Of a stretch of DNA of 55,641 nt, positions 28,076 through 46,902 are shown in pieces. The translations under genes were made by a program, and so were the position numbers. Numbering within the stretch: position 1 is the first letter of the stretch; the number at the start of each line of letters is the position of its first letter. The DNA is from Clostridiales bacterium. GTDB taxonomy: Bacteria > Bacillota > Clostridia > Oscillospirales > Oscillospiraceae. Location: positions 1-55,641 of the forward strand of contig JAJPXB010000059.1 of NCBI GenBank assembly GCA_021205695.1. Reading direction: 5' to 3'. The notes under the pieces are model-generated. The model saw only the letters and a program-made list of their open reading frames with translations, did not search any database and was not told the DNA's origin.

Positions 28076-31030
<2,955 letters not shown>

Positions 31031-31056
31031 CTATGCTGTCCGCATTGGATAATGCT

Positions 31057-31084
31057 ATTTTATCAAAGTGCAAAAATTTGACAA
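31057..31084 (-). promoter_or_regulatory. Promoter of the beta-galactosidase gene
   Basis: Minus-strand TTGTCA (31084-31079), 16 bases, TAAAAT (31062-31057). Confidence 0.7.
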
Positions 31085-31095
31085 GTGTTTTTGCA
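31069..31095. promoter_or_regulatory. Inverted repeat straddling the lacZ -35
   Basis: TGCAAAAA (31069-31076), 11 bases containing the -35, TTTTTGCA (31088-31095). A perfect 8-base dyad with arms on either side of the -35, as expected for an operator. Confidence 0.55.
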
Positions 31096-31145
31096 TAATT
31101 TGTTGATAATTTGGCATACTTTGCTCTTTCTCTTCTGAAAACGCA

Positions 31146-31178
31146 GAACATCCCGGGCCGCAACGGCTCGGGATGTTC
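31146..31178 (-). terminator. Probable terminator of the amt gene
   Basis: 15-bp stem (31146-31160 with 31164-31178, one G-U pair) and a 3-base loop, followed on the minus strand by TGCGTTTT. It lies about 115 bases after the stop codon. Confidence 0.6.
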
Positions 31179-31206
31179 CGTGTCCTGCCGGGTCGTGCCA
31201 TCCCGA

Positions 31207-31229
31207 CAGAGCATGGAGGAGTGTAGGAG
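31207..31229 (+). repeat. 23-base sequence shared with 18422-18444, copy 2
   Basis: Exact second copy of the 23-mer, again preceded by GTCCTGCC (31182-31189). It lies between the amt stop and its terminator, in the opposite orientation to that gene. Confidence 0.6.
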
Positions 31230-31293
31230 AGTAGGAGAGTATATCTTTCACGGGTGTGCGGCCCGGTGAAAGCGGTTTGGATGACGGCGCCGC

Positions 31294-33048
31294 TTACTGC
31301 ACAGGTTCAGGCAGCTCGTCGTTGGTGAGGGCGGCATAGCCCTCCTCGCCGGTACGGACCCGGATGACGTTTTCCACGTTGTAGACAAAGATCTTGCCAT
31401 CGCCCAGGTTGCCGGTATACAGCGCCAGCTTGGCGGCGGCAATCACCTGGTCTACAGGGACAGTGGAGACGACCACCTCGATCTTCAGCTTGGGATGCAG
31501 GCTCATGGTCAGCGGGACGCCGCGGTAGTATTCCACCTTGCCCTTCTGCGCGCCGCAGCCCATGACCTGGGTCACGGTCATACCGGTCACGCCGATCTGG
31601 GCCATGGCGCTCTTGATCGCCTCGAACCGGTTCTGACGGCAGACGATGACGATCTTGCTGTAGGCCCCATAGGAGGCACCGGAGGTGACGGCCACCGGCT
31701 CGCTCTGCTGGACGCTCTCCACCTGGACGGCGGCGCTCATGGGCACATCGCCGGTGACGATGCTGCCGCTGTCCGTATCCCGGTCGGTGAAGTCGAATCC
31801 GGCATAGGCGGAGGGCAGGCCGTGCTCGGTGCTGTCCAGTCCGGCGATCTCCTCCTCGGGAGTGACCCGCAGACCCACACAGGCCCGGATGATGAGGAAG
31901 GTGACGGTAATGGTCACAGACGTCCAGGCAGCCACCGCGACCAAGCCCAGCAGCTGCGTTCCGAGCAGGCTGAAGCCTCCGCCGTAGAACAGACCCACCA
32001 GGGTATCATTTCCGGGGGCAGAGGTGGTGGAGAACAGGCCCACGGCGATGGTGCCCCACATACCGTTGAGGCAGTGGACCGCCACAGCGCCCACCGGGTC
32101 ATCGATGCGCAGCTTGTAGTCCAGCAGCCACACGCCGAAGCATACCAGCAGTCCGGCCACAATGCCGATAATAGCGGCGCCCAGGCAGTCGGTGGTGTCA
32201 CAGGGGGCAGTGATGGCCACCAGGCCAGCCAGAGAGGCGTTCAGGCACATGGAGACATCGGGCTTCCCGTACTTCAGCCAGGTAAAGATCATGCAGGTGA
32301 CGGTGGCCACGGCGGGGGCGACGGTGGTGGTCAGGAAGATGGAGCCCAGCTGCTCCACAGAGGTGGCGGCGGCTCCGTTGAAGCCATACCAGCCCAGCCA
32401 GAGGATGAAGCAGCCCAGACAGCCCAGAGGCAGGCTGTGGCCGGGGAAGCTGTGCACCTTGATGCCGCCGTCCTTATCCTTCTTGAACTTGCCGATACGG
32501 GGGCCGAGGAGCTTCGCGCCGATGAGAGCGGAGATGCCGCCCACCATGTGGATGGCGCAGGAGCCGGCGAAGTCGTGGAAGCCCAGCTGTGCCAGCCAGC
32601 CGCCGCCCCAGATCCAGTGGGCCTCGATGGGATAGATCAGGCCGGAGATGACGGCGGAATAGATGCAGTAGGAGAGGAACTTGGTGCGCTCCGCCATAGC
32701 GCCGGAGACGATGGTGGCGGTGGTGGCGCAGAAGACCAGATTGAACACGAAGTTCGACCAGTCAAAGCTCTCATATGCGGTAAAGATGTCCAGCCCGGGC
32801 TTGCCGATCAGGCCCAGCATATCCTCGCCCAGCAGCAGGCTGAAGCCGATGAGGATAAACATGACCGTGCCGATGCAGAAGTCCATCAGGTTCTTCATCA
32901 GGATATTGCCTGCGTTCTTGGCGCGGGTGAAGCCGGTCTCCACCATGGCAAAGCCCGCCTGCATCCAGAACACCAGCGCTGCTCCGATCAGGAACCAGAC
33001 GCCGAAGGTCTGCTCTGATATCATGCTCAGGATCGTAGATTCGTCCAT
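31294..33048 (-). CDS. amt: Ammonium transporter fused to a PII signalling domain
   Basis: Amt channel for ammonium with its own PII regulator on the C-terminus. It has 584 residues. Residues about 1-410 hold eleven or so membrane spans with Amt signatures (FWMQAGFAMVETGFTRAKN near the start, HDFAGSCAIHMVGGISALIG, AVHCLNGMWGTIAVG). A linker of about 60 residues follows, then a PII domain from about 470 (YSKIVIVCRQNRFEAIKSAM, T-loop QKGKVEYYRG, EVVVSTVPVDQVIAAA). The T-loop tyrosines are kept. The start at 33048 has GGGAGGG upstream, and the longer frame into the leader is rejected. Fusions of this kind are known in Firmicutes. The leader contains a terminator-like stem. Confidence 0.95.
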   Translation of the reverse strand: MDESTILSMISEQTFGVWFLIGAALVFWMQAGFAMVETGFTRAKNAGNILMKNLMDFCIGTVMFILIGFSLLLGEDMLGLIGKPGLDIFTAYESFDWSNFVFNLVFCATTATIVSGAMAERTKFLSYCIYSAVISGLIYPIEAHWIWGGGWLAQLGFHDFAGSCAIHMVGGISALIGAKLLGPRIGKFKKDKDGGIKVHSFPGHSLPLGCLGCFILWLGWYGFNGAAATSVEQLGSIFLTTTVAPAVATVTCMIFTWLKYGKPDVSMCLNASLAGLVAITAPCDTTDCLGAAIIGIVAGLLVCFGVWLLDYKLRIDDPVGAVAVHCLNGMWGTIAVGLFSTTSAPGNDTLVGLFYGGGFSLLGTQLLGLVAVAAWTSVTITVTFLIIRACVGLRVTPEEEIAGLDSTEHGLPSAYAGFDFTDRDTDSGSIVTGDVPMSAAVQVESVQQSEPVAVTSGASYGAYSKIVIVCRQNRFEAIKSAMAQIGVTGMTVTQVMGCGAQKGKVEYYRGVPLTMSLHPKLKIEVVVSTVPVDQVIAAAKLALYTGNLGDGKIFVYNVENVIRVRTGEEGYAALTNDELPEPVQ

Positions 33049-33062
33049 TGCTTTTCCCTCCC

Positions 33063-33105
33063 AAAAAATGAGGCGTGTTCCCCGTTCTCTCCCGGGAAAC
33101 ACGCC
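33063..33105 (-). terminator. Attenuator-like terminator in the amt leader
   Basis: 12-bp stem (33072-33083 with 33094-33105) followed on the minus strand by TCATTTTTT, ending just before the GGGAGGG ribosome site. A terminator in front of the gene implies regulated read-through. Confidence 0.75.
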
Positions 33106-33159
33106 GTTGTGTTGATCGCTCTCTGTTCTGTTCTCGCTCTTGCTGCAGCTTCCAAAGCG

Positions 33160-33197
33160 AACGGGGCCGGAAATCCTGTCTGATTTCTGGCCCCGTT
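33160..33197 (-). promoter_or_regulatory. Upstream stem-loop in the amt leader
   Basis: A 16-bp stem with one mismatch (33160-33175 with 33182-33197) closes a six-base loop, AGACAG on the minus strand. Hexaloop stems are used by ANTAR antiterminator proteins, but those loops usually have A at position 1 and G at position 4. Here position 4 is C, so that assignment is open. Confidence 0.5.
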
Positions 33198-33212
33198 GCC
33201 CTGATGTCATGC

Positions 33213-33240
33213 AGTTTACCACATTTTTGCAGGAAGTCAA
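33213..33240 (-). promoter_or_regulatory. Promoter of amt
   Basis: Minus-strand TTGACT (33240-33235), 16 bases, TAAACT (33218-33213). It gives a leader of about 160 bases. Confidence 0.75.
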
Positions 33241-33338
33241 TAGTGCAAATTCATTTTTGGCGGATATTATGAATTTATAGCCGTTCATTTTTGGATTTTA
33301 TGCATTTTCCATTTATGATTCCGTCGTTTTCGAAAGTT

Positions 33339-34019
33339 CTACAGGACCACAGGGATGGAATAGGCGATCTCCGCCTCCCCCGGGGCCACCCGGCAGCCCA
33401 GGGCCAGGATACGCACCCCGGCGGCGTGAGCCTCCCGGAGCGCCCCGCCAAAGGCGGGGTGCGTCTCGTCATTGGGGCGCAGGGCCCGAATCCCCTCCAT
33501 CTGCACCACGAAGCAGAGCCAGGGCGTAAAACCCTCGTCCAGCGCCCGGATGAGTCCCCGGATATGCTTGACGCCCCGCTCTGTGGGCGCATCGGGGAAA
33601 TAGGCTACGTCGTCCCGCTCCAGGGTCACCCCCTTTACCTCTATGAGATGGCGCACGTCTCCATCCTCCACCTGAAAATCAAACCGGGAGTCCCCGTGGG
33701 TAAATTCCGGGCGGATGGCCGCCCCGGGTCCGAACAGGCCCGAGCGGGGCAGATACTCCTCCAGGATGTGGTTGGGGGCCTGGGCGTCCATGTTCACCAG
33801 CCGCTCCCCCTTCCACACCGCCACCAGGTCATAGGCCGTCCTGCGCTTGGGGTTGTCCGACCGCACCAGGCACACCCTGGCCCCGGGCACCAGCAGCTCA
33901 CGGCAGCGGCCGGTATTCTTCACATGGGCAGTCTCCTCCCTGCCCTCCAGCAGCACCTGGGCAACAAACCGGTTGGGCCGGGACAGGAAGATGCCCTCTG
34001 TCAGGTTCGGATAGCGCAC
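33339..34019 (-). CDS. sfsA: Sugar fermentation stimulation protein SfsA
   Basis: DNA-binding or nuclease-like protein of the SfsA family, cytoplasmic, with poorly known role. It has 226 residues. Motifs: YPNLTEGIFLSRPNRFVA at the N-terminus, AHVKNTGRCRELLVPG, SRFDFQVEDG and LIEVKGVTL, resembling the restriction-nuclease core of the family. The GTG at 34019 is chosen because family members start at (M)RYPN and GAGAGG lies 8 bases before it. ATG at 34037 is possible but has no ribosome site. It is single, divergent from rpoB. Confidence 0.92.
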   Translation of the reverse strand: MRYPNLTEGIFLSRPNRFVAQVLLEGREETAHVKNTGRCRELLVPGARVCLVRSDNPKRRTAYDLVAVWKGERLVNMDAQAPNHILEEYLPRSGLFGPGAAIRPEFTHGDSRFDFQVEDGDVRHLIEVKGVTLERDDVAYFPDAPTERGVKHIRGLIRALDEGFTPWLCFVVQMEGIRALRPNDETHPAFGGALREAHAAGVRILALGCRVAPGEAEIAYSIPVVL

Positions 34020-34088
34020 GGTCGTCACCTCTCTCATCCAAATAAAAAATCCGAACGGAAAAGCTCCGCTCAGATGGAAAATAACCCC

Positions 34089-34117
34089 TTGACACCGGGG
34101 CCTCTTTGTTATACAAT
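34089..34117 (+). promoter_or_regulatory. Promoter of rpoBC
   Basis: TTGACA (34089-34094), 17 bases, TACAAT (34112-34117), a near-perfect vegetative promoter. The leader is about 175 bases. No L10-type leader fold could be recognised by eye. Confidence 0.88.
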
Positions 34118-34300
34118 TAATTGCTATTATGGATTTATATCCCCTAATCTGCCTTCTCCGCCACTATGTACATGATAGCACAGTTCGCCCCGTCGTGCAA
34201 GGGCTGTTTGGTGGAATTTGGCAACCGTGCCGGGCGTATCGCACCTGCGTCCCGATGAGAGATATTGACTCTAACCAAAGTAACGGGAGTGAGAACATCT

Positions 34301-38011
<3,711 letters not shown>

Positions 38012-38031
38012 TAAGGAGGAGGACGTTATCT

Positions 38032-41937
<3,906 letters not shown>

Positions 41938-41952
41938 TCCCTCCTTCCGTAA

Positions 41953-41996
41953 AAAATCCTGTGGCTCCGGATTATGGAGTCACAGGATTTTATTTT
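41953..41996 (+). terminator. Terminator of rpoBC
   Basis: 16-bp stem (41953-41968 with 41976-41991, one G-U pair), followed by ATTTT. Confidence 0.88.
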
Positions 41997-42012
41997 CTCC
42001 CGTATTACAGGA

Positions 42013-42048
42013 ACAGCCCCCGTTTTTGCCAGGCAAAACGGGGGCTGT
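42013..42048. terminator. Terminator of metG (and backup for rpoC)
   Basis: Perfect 14-bp stem ACAGCCCCCGTTTT/AAAACGGGGGCTGT (42013-42026, 42035-42048). It lies 21 bases after the metG stop, with ATTTT downstream on the plus strand. Confidence 0.7.
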
Positions 42049-42069
42049 CGGATTTTGCTGCTGTTGGGC

Positions 42070-43686
42070 TCAGCTCTCCTTCGTCTCCAGCCGCTGATAC
42101 AGGATGGGACAGTCGCCCAGCACCAGGCCCTCTTTGATGTTGATGGGGCTCCAGGTGGGCGTTTCCGGCAGCTCCAGCATAGTGCGGAGCCTGGCGCAGC
42201 CCCGGGTCAGCACCGGGTTCAGGAGGTTGGACATATTGGCAATGATATACATACAGGTGGCGGTAGTGTTGTTGAAGGCAGTTTTGTCCTCCGCCTTTAC
42301 CTGCGTCCAGGGAGCCTGGGCGTCGTAGTACTTGTTGGCGTCCTGGATATACTGGAGCATCTGCTCGGCGGCGGCCCGCAGCTCCCCCGCCTCCAAATGC
42401 GCGCCGATCTCGTCGTACATCTTTTGCGTCTGGGCCTGGATATCCGGGTCCACCGCTCCGGCGGGTACGGCGCCCTTGAATTTTTTCTTCAGGAAGGAGA
42501 CGTTCCGGTTGACGAAGTTGCCGAAGGCCCCGCAGAGGAACTTGTTGTGGGCGGCGATGAGCTCGTCCTCACTGTAACTGATATCCCGACGCTCCGGGTT
42601 GTTCACCGTAAAGAAGAAGCGGATGCTGTCCGAGTCAAACTGGTCGGCCAGCTCCTGGATGGTCACCAGATTGCCCTTGCTCTTGGACATCTTGTCCTCG
42701 CCCAGCTTGACATACTCGCTGGAGACGATCATCTTGGGGCACTGCCAGCCCTTCTCCATGGCCATAATCAGCGCGGGGAAAATCACCGTGTGGAAGGGGA
42801 TGTTGTCCTTGCCGTGGATATAGTAGGTGATGAGGTCGTCGCCGTCCTTCATGAATGCATCGAAGTCGATGCCCCGCTCCTCGGCCACCTTCATCCCGGC
42901 AGTGAGATAGCCCATCACCGCCTCGAACCAGACATAGATTCGCTTGTCCTCATAGCCCTCGAAGGGGACCTTGATGCCCCACTCCAGGCTCCGGGTGGCG
43001 TCCCGGTCCGGAAGGCCCTGCTCCAGATACTTTTTCGTCTCGTTGACCGCATTGGTGCGCCAGGCGGGGCTGTTTTTCCTGTAGTAGTCCTCCAGCTTGT
43101 TCTGGAACCGGGACAGGGCGAACACCATCTCATGGTTGGGGCGCTGGACAGTGGGGTTGCCGCAGATGATGCAGTGCTTGTCCTTCAGCTCCTCCGGGTC
43201 GAAGGAGGTCAGGCAGTGGTCGCACTGATCGCCCTTGGCGGGCTTGCCGCAGACCGGACAGAGGCCGGTGATCTCCCGGTCTGCCAGGAACTTGCCGCAG
43301 GTCTCGCAGTAGTCCTGCTGCTTCTCCTTCTCATAGAGATAGCCGTTGTTGTACATCTCCACCAGCATCTGGCGGACATGCTCCTCGTGATAGTCCGTGA
43401 AGGTGGCGGTATACAGGTCATAGGAGAAATCCATGGCCTCAAACGCCCTGACAAACTCCTCGTGGTATTTGTGGGCGATGGCGGAAGGCGTAGTCCCCTC
43501 CTTTCTGGCCCGCTGGGTGATGGGGGTGCCGTGGGTGTCGGAGCCGGAGACATAGATCACCTCGTCTCCGTGCTGCCGGAAATACCGGGCCAGAACGTCG
43601 CCGGGGAGAAGGGCCGCAAGATGGCCCACATGGAGGGAGTAGTTGGCATAGGGCCAGGCGCCGCCCAGCAGGATCTTTCTCTTCAT
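42070..43686 (-). CDS. metG: Methionyl-tRNA synthetase
   Basis: Charges tRNA-Met with methionine. It has 538 residues. The class I HIGH motif appears as YSLHVGHLA near residue 16 and KMSKS as DKMSKSKGN. The zinc knuckle region has four CxxC pairs (CETC, CPVC, CDHC, CIIC), that is the two-zinc form. The C-terminal tRNA-binding (EMAP-like) domain found in the Bacillus enzyme is absent, so the protein ends after the anticodon-binding helices. AAAGGAATTGAGG lies upstream of the ATG. Promoter 43736-43764. No T-box is recognised in the short leader. Confidence 0.95.
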   Translation of the reverse strand: MKRKILLGGAWPYANYSLHVGHLAALLPGDVLARYFRQHGDEVIYVSGSDTHGTPITQRARKEGTTPSAIAHKYHEEFVRAFEAMDFSYDLYTATFTDYHEEHVRQMLVEMYNNGYLYEKEKQQDYCETCGKFLADREITGLCPVCGKPAKGDQCDHCLTSFDPEELKDKHCIICGNPTVQRPNHEMVFALSRFQNKLEDYYRKNSPAWRTNAVNETKKYLEQGLPDRDATRSLEWGIKVPFEGYEDKRIYVWFEAVMGYLTAGMKVAEERGIDFDAFMKDGDDLITYYIHGKDNIPFHTVIFPALIMAMEKGWQCPKMIVSSEYVKLGEDKMSKSKGNLVTIQELADQFDSDSIRFFFTVNNPERRDISYSEDELIAAHNKFLCGAFGNFVNRNVSFLKKKFKGAVPAGAVDPDIQAQTQKMYDEIGAHLEAGELRAAAEQMLQYIQDANKYYDAQAPWTQVKAEDKTAFNNTTATCMYIIANMSNLLNPVLTRGCARLRTMLELPETPTWSPINIKEGLVLGDCPILYQRLETKES

Positions 43687-43735
43687 CTATCCTCAATTCC
43701 TTTCGGTGTGGAATGCAAGCTTCCGTGATAAGGTC

Positions 43736-43764
43736 ATTATAGTATTATTTTGCCCGTTTCGCAA
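43736..43764 (-). promoter_or_regulatory. Promoter of metG
   Basis: Minus-strand TTGCGA (43764-43759), 17 bases, TATAAT (43741-43736), about 45 bases from transcript start to ATG. Confidence 0.8.
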
Positions 43765-43803
43765 GGGAGAGACGCAGGCTGCGGGAAAAAACACGCCAAA
43801 ACG

Positions 43804-43829
43804 GCAAAAAGGCCCTGTCGACCACAGGG
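43804..43829 (-). terminator. Terminator of the ROK kinase gene
   Basis: Stem CCCTGT/ACAGGG (43813-43818, 43824-43829) with an outer AAAA/TTTT extension, followed on the minus strand by CCTTTTTG. Confidence 0.75.
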
Positions 43830-43850
43830 TCATTTTGCCAGAGTCCCTTT

Positions 43851-44813
43851 TTACTTCTTCTCCAAAGACATCTGGAGGGCCGCCGCACCGATGATGCCGG
43901 CGTCGTTTCCCAGAGTGGCCCGGACGGCGGGAGGGGGCGGGAACGCATCTGCGGCGAAGGAGTACTTTCGGATGCCCTCGTTCAGGGGGATCATCAGGTA
44001 GTCCCCCTGGTTGCAGATGCCGCCGCCCATGATAACCAGCTCCGGACGGAAGGTATCCACAATGCCCGCAATACCCATGGCCAGGTAGTCGATGTACTGC
44101 GCCACCACCGCCCGGGCGGTGCCGTCCTCCAGCTTGGCGGCGTCAAAGGGGACCTTTCCGTCCACCTTATCGATATCTCCGTCCACCAGGGCCCACATTT
44201 TGGAATCAGGGTTCTTCTCCATGGCCCGGCGGGTCTGGCGGATAAGCGCCGTGGCGGAGGTGTACGCCTCAAAGCAGCCCCGCTTGCCGCAGCCGCACAG
44301 CTCCCCGCCGTAGCAGAAGGTAAAGTGTCCCGGCTCGGTGCCCTGTCCGGTGCAGCCGCAGAAGATCTTGCCGTTGACGATAAAACCGCCGCCGATGCCG
44401 GTGCCCAGGGTGATCATCAGGGCGCTGTTGCAGTTGGCTCCGCTCCCGGCGACCACTTCGCCCAGGGCGGCGCAGTCGGCATCGTTGCCCAGGTAGACGG
44501 GCAGTCCCAGCCGGGAGGACATGATGTCTCTCAGGGCCAGGTCTTTCCAGCCCAGATTCACCGCCTGGATCACGTTGCCCTCCGGCGTCACCGCTCCCGG
44601 CACGCCGATGCCGATGGAGCTGATCTCTGACAGGCTCATCCCCGCCAGCTCCAGCACCGCCCGCACAGAGGCCACCATATCGTCGATCAGATCCTCCGCC
44701 TTTCGATCCGCCCCGGTGGGGACGCTGAGCTTTTTCAGCATATTTTTCTTTTCATCCACGACGCCCACGGCAATGTTGGTCCCACCAATGTCTATTCCGA
44801 TAAAGTAGCGCAT
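43851..44813 (-). CDS. ROK-family sugar kinase, probable glucokinase
   Basis: ATP-dependent hexose kinase, cytoplasmic. It has 320 residues. The ATP loop DIGGTNIAVGVVDE is at residues about 8-21, the catalytic aspartate is in LGNDADCAALGE, and TLGTGIGGGFIVNG follows. The ROK zinc signature is CGCGKRGCFEAYTSA with the upstream EPGHFTF histidine. The start at 44813 (MRYFIGIDIGG) has GGAGGG upstream, and the long frame to 44984 is rejected. Glucose is the most likely substrate because it lacks the N-terminal helix-turn-helix of ROK repressors. N-acetyl sugars or fructose remain possible. A leader of almost 290 bases precedes it. Confidence 0.87.
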   Translation of the reverse strand: MRYFIGIDIGGTNIAVGVVDEKKNMLKKLSVPTGADRKAEDLIDDMVASVRAVLELAGMSLSEISSIGIGVPGAVTPEGNVIQAVNLGWKDLALRDIMSSRLGLPVYLGNDADCAALGEVVAGSGANCNSALMITLGTGIGGGFIVNGKIFCGCTGQGTEPGHFTFCYGGELCGCGKRGCFEAYTSATALIRQTRRAMEKNPDSKMWALVDGDIDKVDGKVPFDAAKLEDGTARAVVAQYIDYLAMGIAGIVDTFRPELVIMGGGICNQGDYLMIPLNEGIRKYSFAADAFPPPPAVRATLGNDAGIIGAAALQMSLEKK

Positions 44814-45104
44814 AGTGCTTTCCCTCCAGGGCATATTTTGTTTTTGAAAAGCAGCCGTTTTGTATCCGGCCGCCCCTCGTCCCTCTGCCGTCCGCACACA
44901 GAGCAAACAGGAAGCGGCGAGCGTTTCCTGTTTCCTGGCATTGCGGCGCGGATGCGTCCCGGGGCTGGCGGATCTGTGTCGCAACGCCTTTGCAATTTTT
45001 TCAACGGCTAGTCTGCGCCCAGGATCGGCAAAATACCCTTGGACTCAGTCATATCCTGGACCGTTGCACGGCCAGCCGCCCGGACTGCGTTTTTGTCTGA
45101 CGGT

Positions 45105-45133
45105 ATTATAACAACAGAATTCAGAATTTGCAA
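45105..45133 (-). promoter_or_regulatory. Promoter of the ROK kinase gene
   Basis: Minus-strand TTGCAA (45133-45128), 17 bases, TATAAT (45110-45105). It lies almost 290 bases before the ATG. Confidence 0.75.
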
Positions 45134-45155
45134 GGTTTCAGCAGCGGTATCGGCC

Positions 45156-45184
45156 TTGAATTTTCGCTCCGGATTCGCTATACT
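45156..45184 (+). promoter_or_regulatory. Promoter of the VanW gene
   Basis: TTGAAT (45156-45161), 17 bases, TATACT (45179-45184), 22 bases from the divergent kinase -35. Confidence 0.75.
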
Positions 45185-45259
45185 GAGTAGGATACCAAAA
45201 GCGATGGCAAAATCTACCGCCTGCCCCGGGGCAGGTCGGTCTGGCCTGGGAGGCATATA

Positions 45260-46879
45260 ATGGCGAACAATACAAAAACTGCGCCTGGTCGGGCGAAAAA
45301 AGCCGAACCAAAAAGGAAAAAACACACTGCGCTCAAGGCGGTGCTGATCCTGATCTTCCTTCTCGTCGCTCTGATTTTCGCCGTCTATCTCTACCTGTGT
45401 ATGCGGGTGGAGCAGGACGCCGTCATTGGGGACGTGACCATCCAGGGGGTAGACATCCAGGGCATGACCCGGGAAGAGGCCACCGCCGCCGTGGACGGGG
45501 CCATAGCGGATGCCTACAGGGGCCAGACAGTGGACATCCTCCTGGCGGGAGAGACCTACAGCGTCACTATCTGGGACGAGGCGCAGAACCTCCTGACCTG
45601 GGATTACAGCGACGCCCTGGACGAGGCCATGGAGCTGGGCCACGGGGACTTTCTCACCCGGGGCTGGGAGTGGCTCCAGGTGCAGATGGGAAACGTGGAG
45701 GAGCAGGTCGTCACCGTCTCCCCCACGCTCACCGACACGGAGACGCTGAAATCCCTCATCCAGGCCACCGGCATTGAGGCGGTAGACACCGCTGTGGAAA
45801 CCACCTATGTCATTGAGGACGATTGCGTGGTCATCACCAAGGGCAGCGCCGGCGTCGTGGCGGATGTGGACACGCTGACCACACAGGTGGCCAGCCTGGT
45901 CAACTCCGGCGACTGGCCGGAGGAGCATACGGTGGACTGCGCCACCCTCTCCAGCGAGATCGCCGAGCTGGATATTCAGGCCATCTACGACCAGATCTAT
46001 GTGGAGCCGGTCAACGCCACCCTGGACCCGGACAACGACTATGCCATCGTCGCCTCCACGGACGGCGTGTCCTTCGACGTGGATGCCGCCGCTCAGGCGC
46101 TGGCATCCGCCGAGGCAGGCAGCCAGGTGACGATCGACCTGGTCTATACCGAGCCGGACATCACCACGGAAAATCTGGAGGAAAATCTGTTTGCCGATGT
46201 GCTGGGGAGCTATACCACCACCGTCACCGGCTCCTCCGGTCGGGTGAGCAACGTGAAGCTCTCCGCTCAGTTCTGCGACGGCACCATTCTGCTGCCGGGG
46301 GACATCTTCAATTACAACGATACGGTGGGCGAGCGCACCACCGCCCGGGGCTTCTCCGCAGCCCCCGCCTACAACAACGGAGAGACGGTCCAGGAGGTGG
46401 GCGGCGGCATCTGCCAGACCTCCTCCACCCTGTACGCCGCCTGTCTCTACGCCAACCTGGAGATCGTCACCCGAACCAATCACACCTACGCCTCCAGCTA
46501 CATCGGTCTGGGCCTGGACGCCACCGTCTCCTGGGGCGGCCCGGAGTTTGAGTTTGCCAACAACACCGACTATCCCATCAAGATCGTCACCAGCTATTCC
46601 GGCGGCAAGCTCACCGTGAGCATCTATGGAACCAAGACGGACGACATCACGGTAAAGATCGTCAGCAAGACCCTGGAGACCATCCCCTATTCCACCACCT
46701 ATACCACCGACAGCAGTCTCTCCTCCGGGGAGAGCAAGGTCATCACCACTCCCTACACCGGCTACAAGGTGCAGACCTATCGGGAGCTGTACGACGGGGA
46801 CGGCAATCTCATCTCCTCCACGGAGGAAGCGTACAGCTACTATAAGGCCCGGAACAAGGTCGTCGCCAGGGGGAATTGA
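45260..46879 (+). CDS. VanW family surface protein with G5-like C-terminus
   Basis: Probably a cell-envelope protein. It has 539 residues. A lysine-rich cytoplasmic start (KRKKH) is followed by one membrane span (about residues 25-47, AVLILIFLLVALIFAVYLYL), so the rest is outside. Two repeats resembling peptidoglycan-binding-4 domains occupy about 60-300 (VTIQGVDIQGMTREEATAAV marks the first). The VanW domain is at about 310-450 (LPGDIFNYNDTVGERT, EVGGGICQTSSTLYAACLYA, NNTDYPIKI). The C-terminus resembles a G5 domain. VanW proteins occur in some vancomycin clusters, but most, as here, are unlinked to resistance genes. GGGAGGC precedes the ATG. Confidence 0.9.
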   Translation: MANNTKTAPGRAKKAEPKRKKHTALKAVLILIFLLVALIFAVYLYLCMRVEQDAVIGDVTIQGVDIQGMTREEATAAVDGAIADAYRGQTVDILLAGETYSVTIWDEAQNLLTWDYSDALDEAMELGHGDFLTRGWEWLQVQMGNVEEQVVTVSPTLTDTETLKSLIQATGIEAVDTAVETTYVIEDDCVVITKGSAGVVADVDTLTTQVASLVNSGDWPEEHTVDCATLSSEIAELDIQAIYDQIYVEPVNATLDPDNDYAIVASTDGVSFDVDAAAQALASAEAGSQVTIDLVYTEPDITTENLEENLFADVLGSYTTTVTGSSGRVSNVKLSAQFCDGTILLPGDIFNYNDTVGERTTARGFSAAPAYNNGETVQEVGGGICQTSSTLYAACLYANLEIVTRTNHTYASSYIGLGLDATVSWGGPEFEFANNTDYPIKIVTSYSGGKLTVSIYGTKTDDITVKIVSKTLETIPYSTTYTTDSSLSSGESKVITTPYTGYKVQTYRELYDGDGNLISSTEEAYSYYKARNKVVARGN

Positions 46880-46902
46880 GCAGCGGCGCACAGTGATTCA
46901 TT

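Larger units (their letters stand above)
33049..33338. other. Leader and promoter region of amt
   Basis: No gene is seen. The promoter is at 33213-33240. A 16-bp stem-loop and a terminator-like stem lie between it and the ATG. Confidence 0.7.
44814..45259. other. Divergent control region of the ROK kinase and VanW genes
   Basis: 446 bases without a supported gene. It holds the kinase promoter (45105-45133) and its long leader, with a 9-bp AAACAGGAA/TTCCTGTTT stem at about 44908-44936. A possible 14-codon frame (MTESKGILPILGAD, ending 45008, minus) has no good ribosome site. The VanW promoter is at 45156-45184. Confidence 0.6.

Noticed and set aside
43687-43735. T-box leader for metG
   Set aside because: Only about 45 bases lie between the promoter and the ATG, which is too short.
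45260-46879. Vancomycin-resistance gene
   Set aside because: VanW-domain proteins are widespread in Firmicutes. No vanHAX, vanS/vanR or D-Ala ligase gene is nearby, and the N-terminal domains are those of general envelope proteins.
45008-46891. A 627-codon minus-strand frame over the VanW gene
   Set aside because: It is low-complexity mirror sequence; the plus strand has the VanW domain, a membrane span and a good ribosome site.
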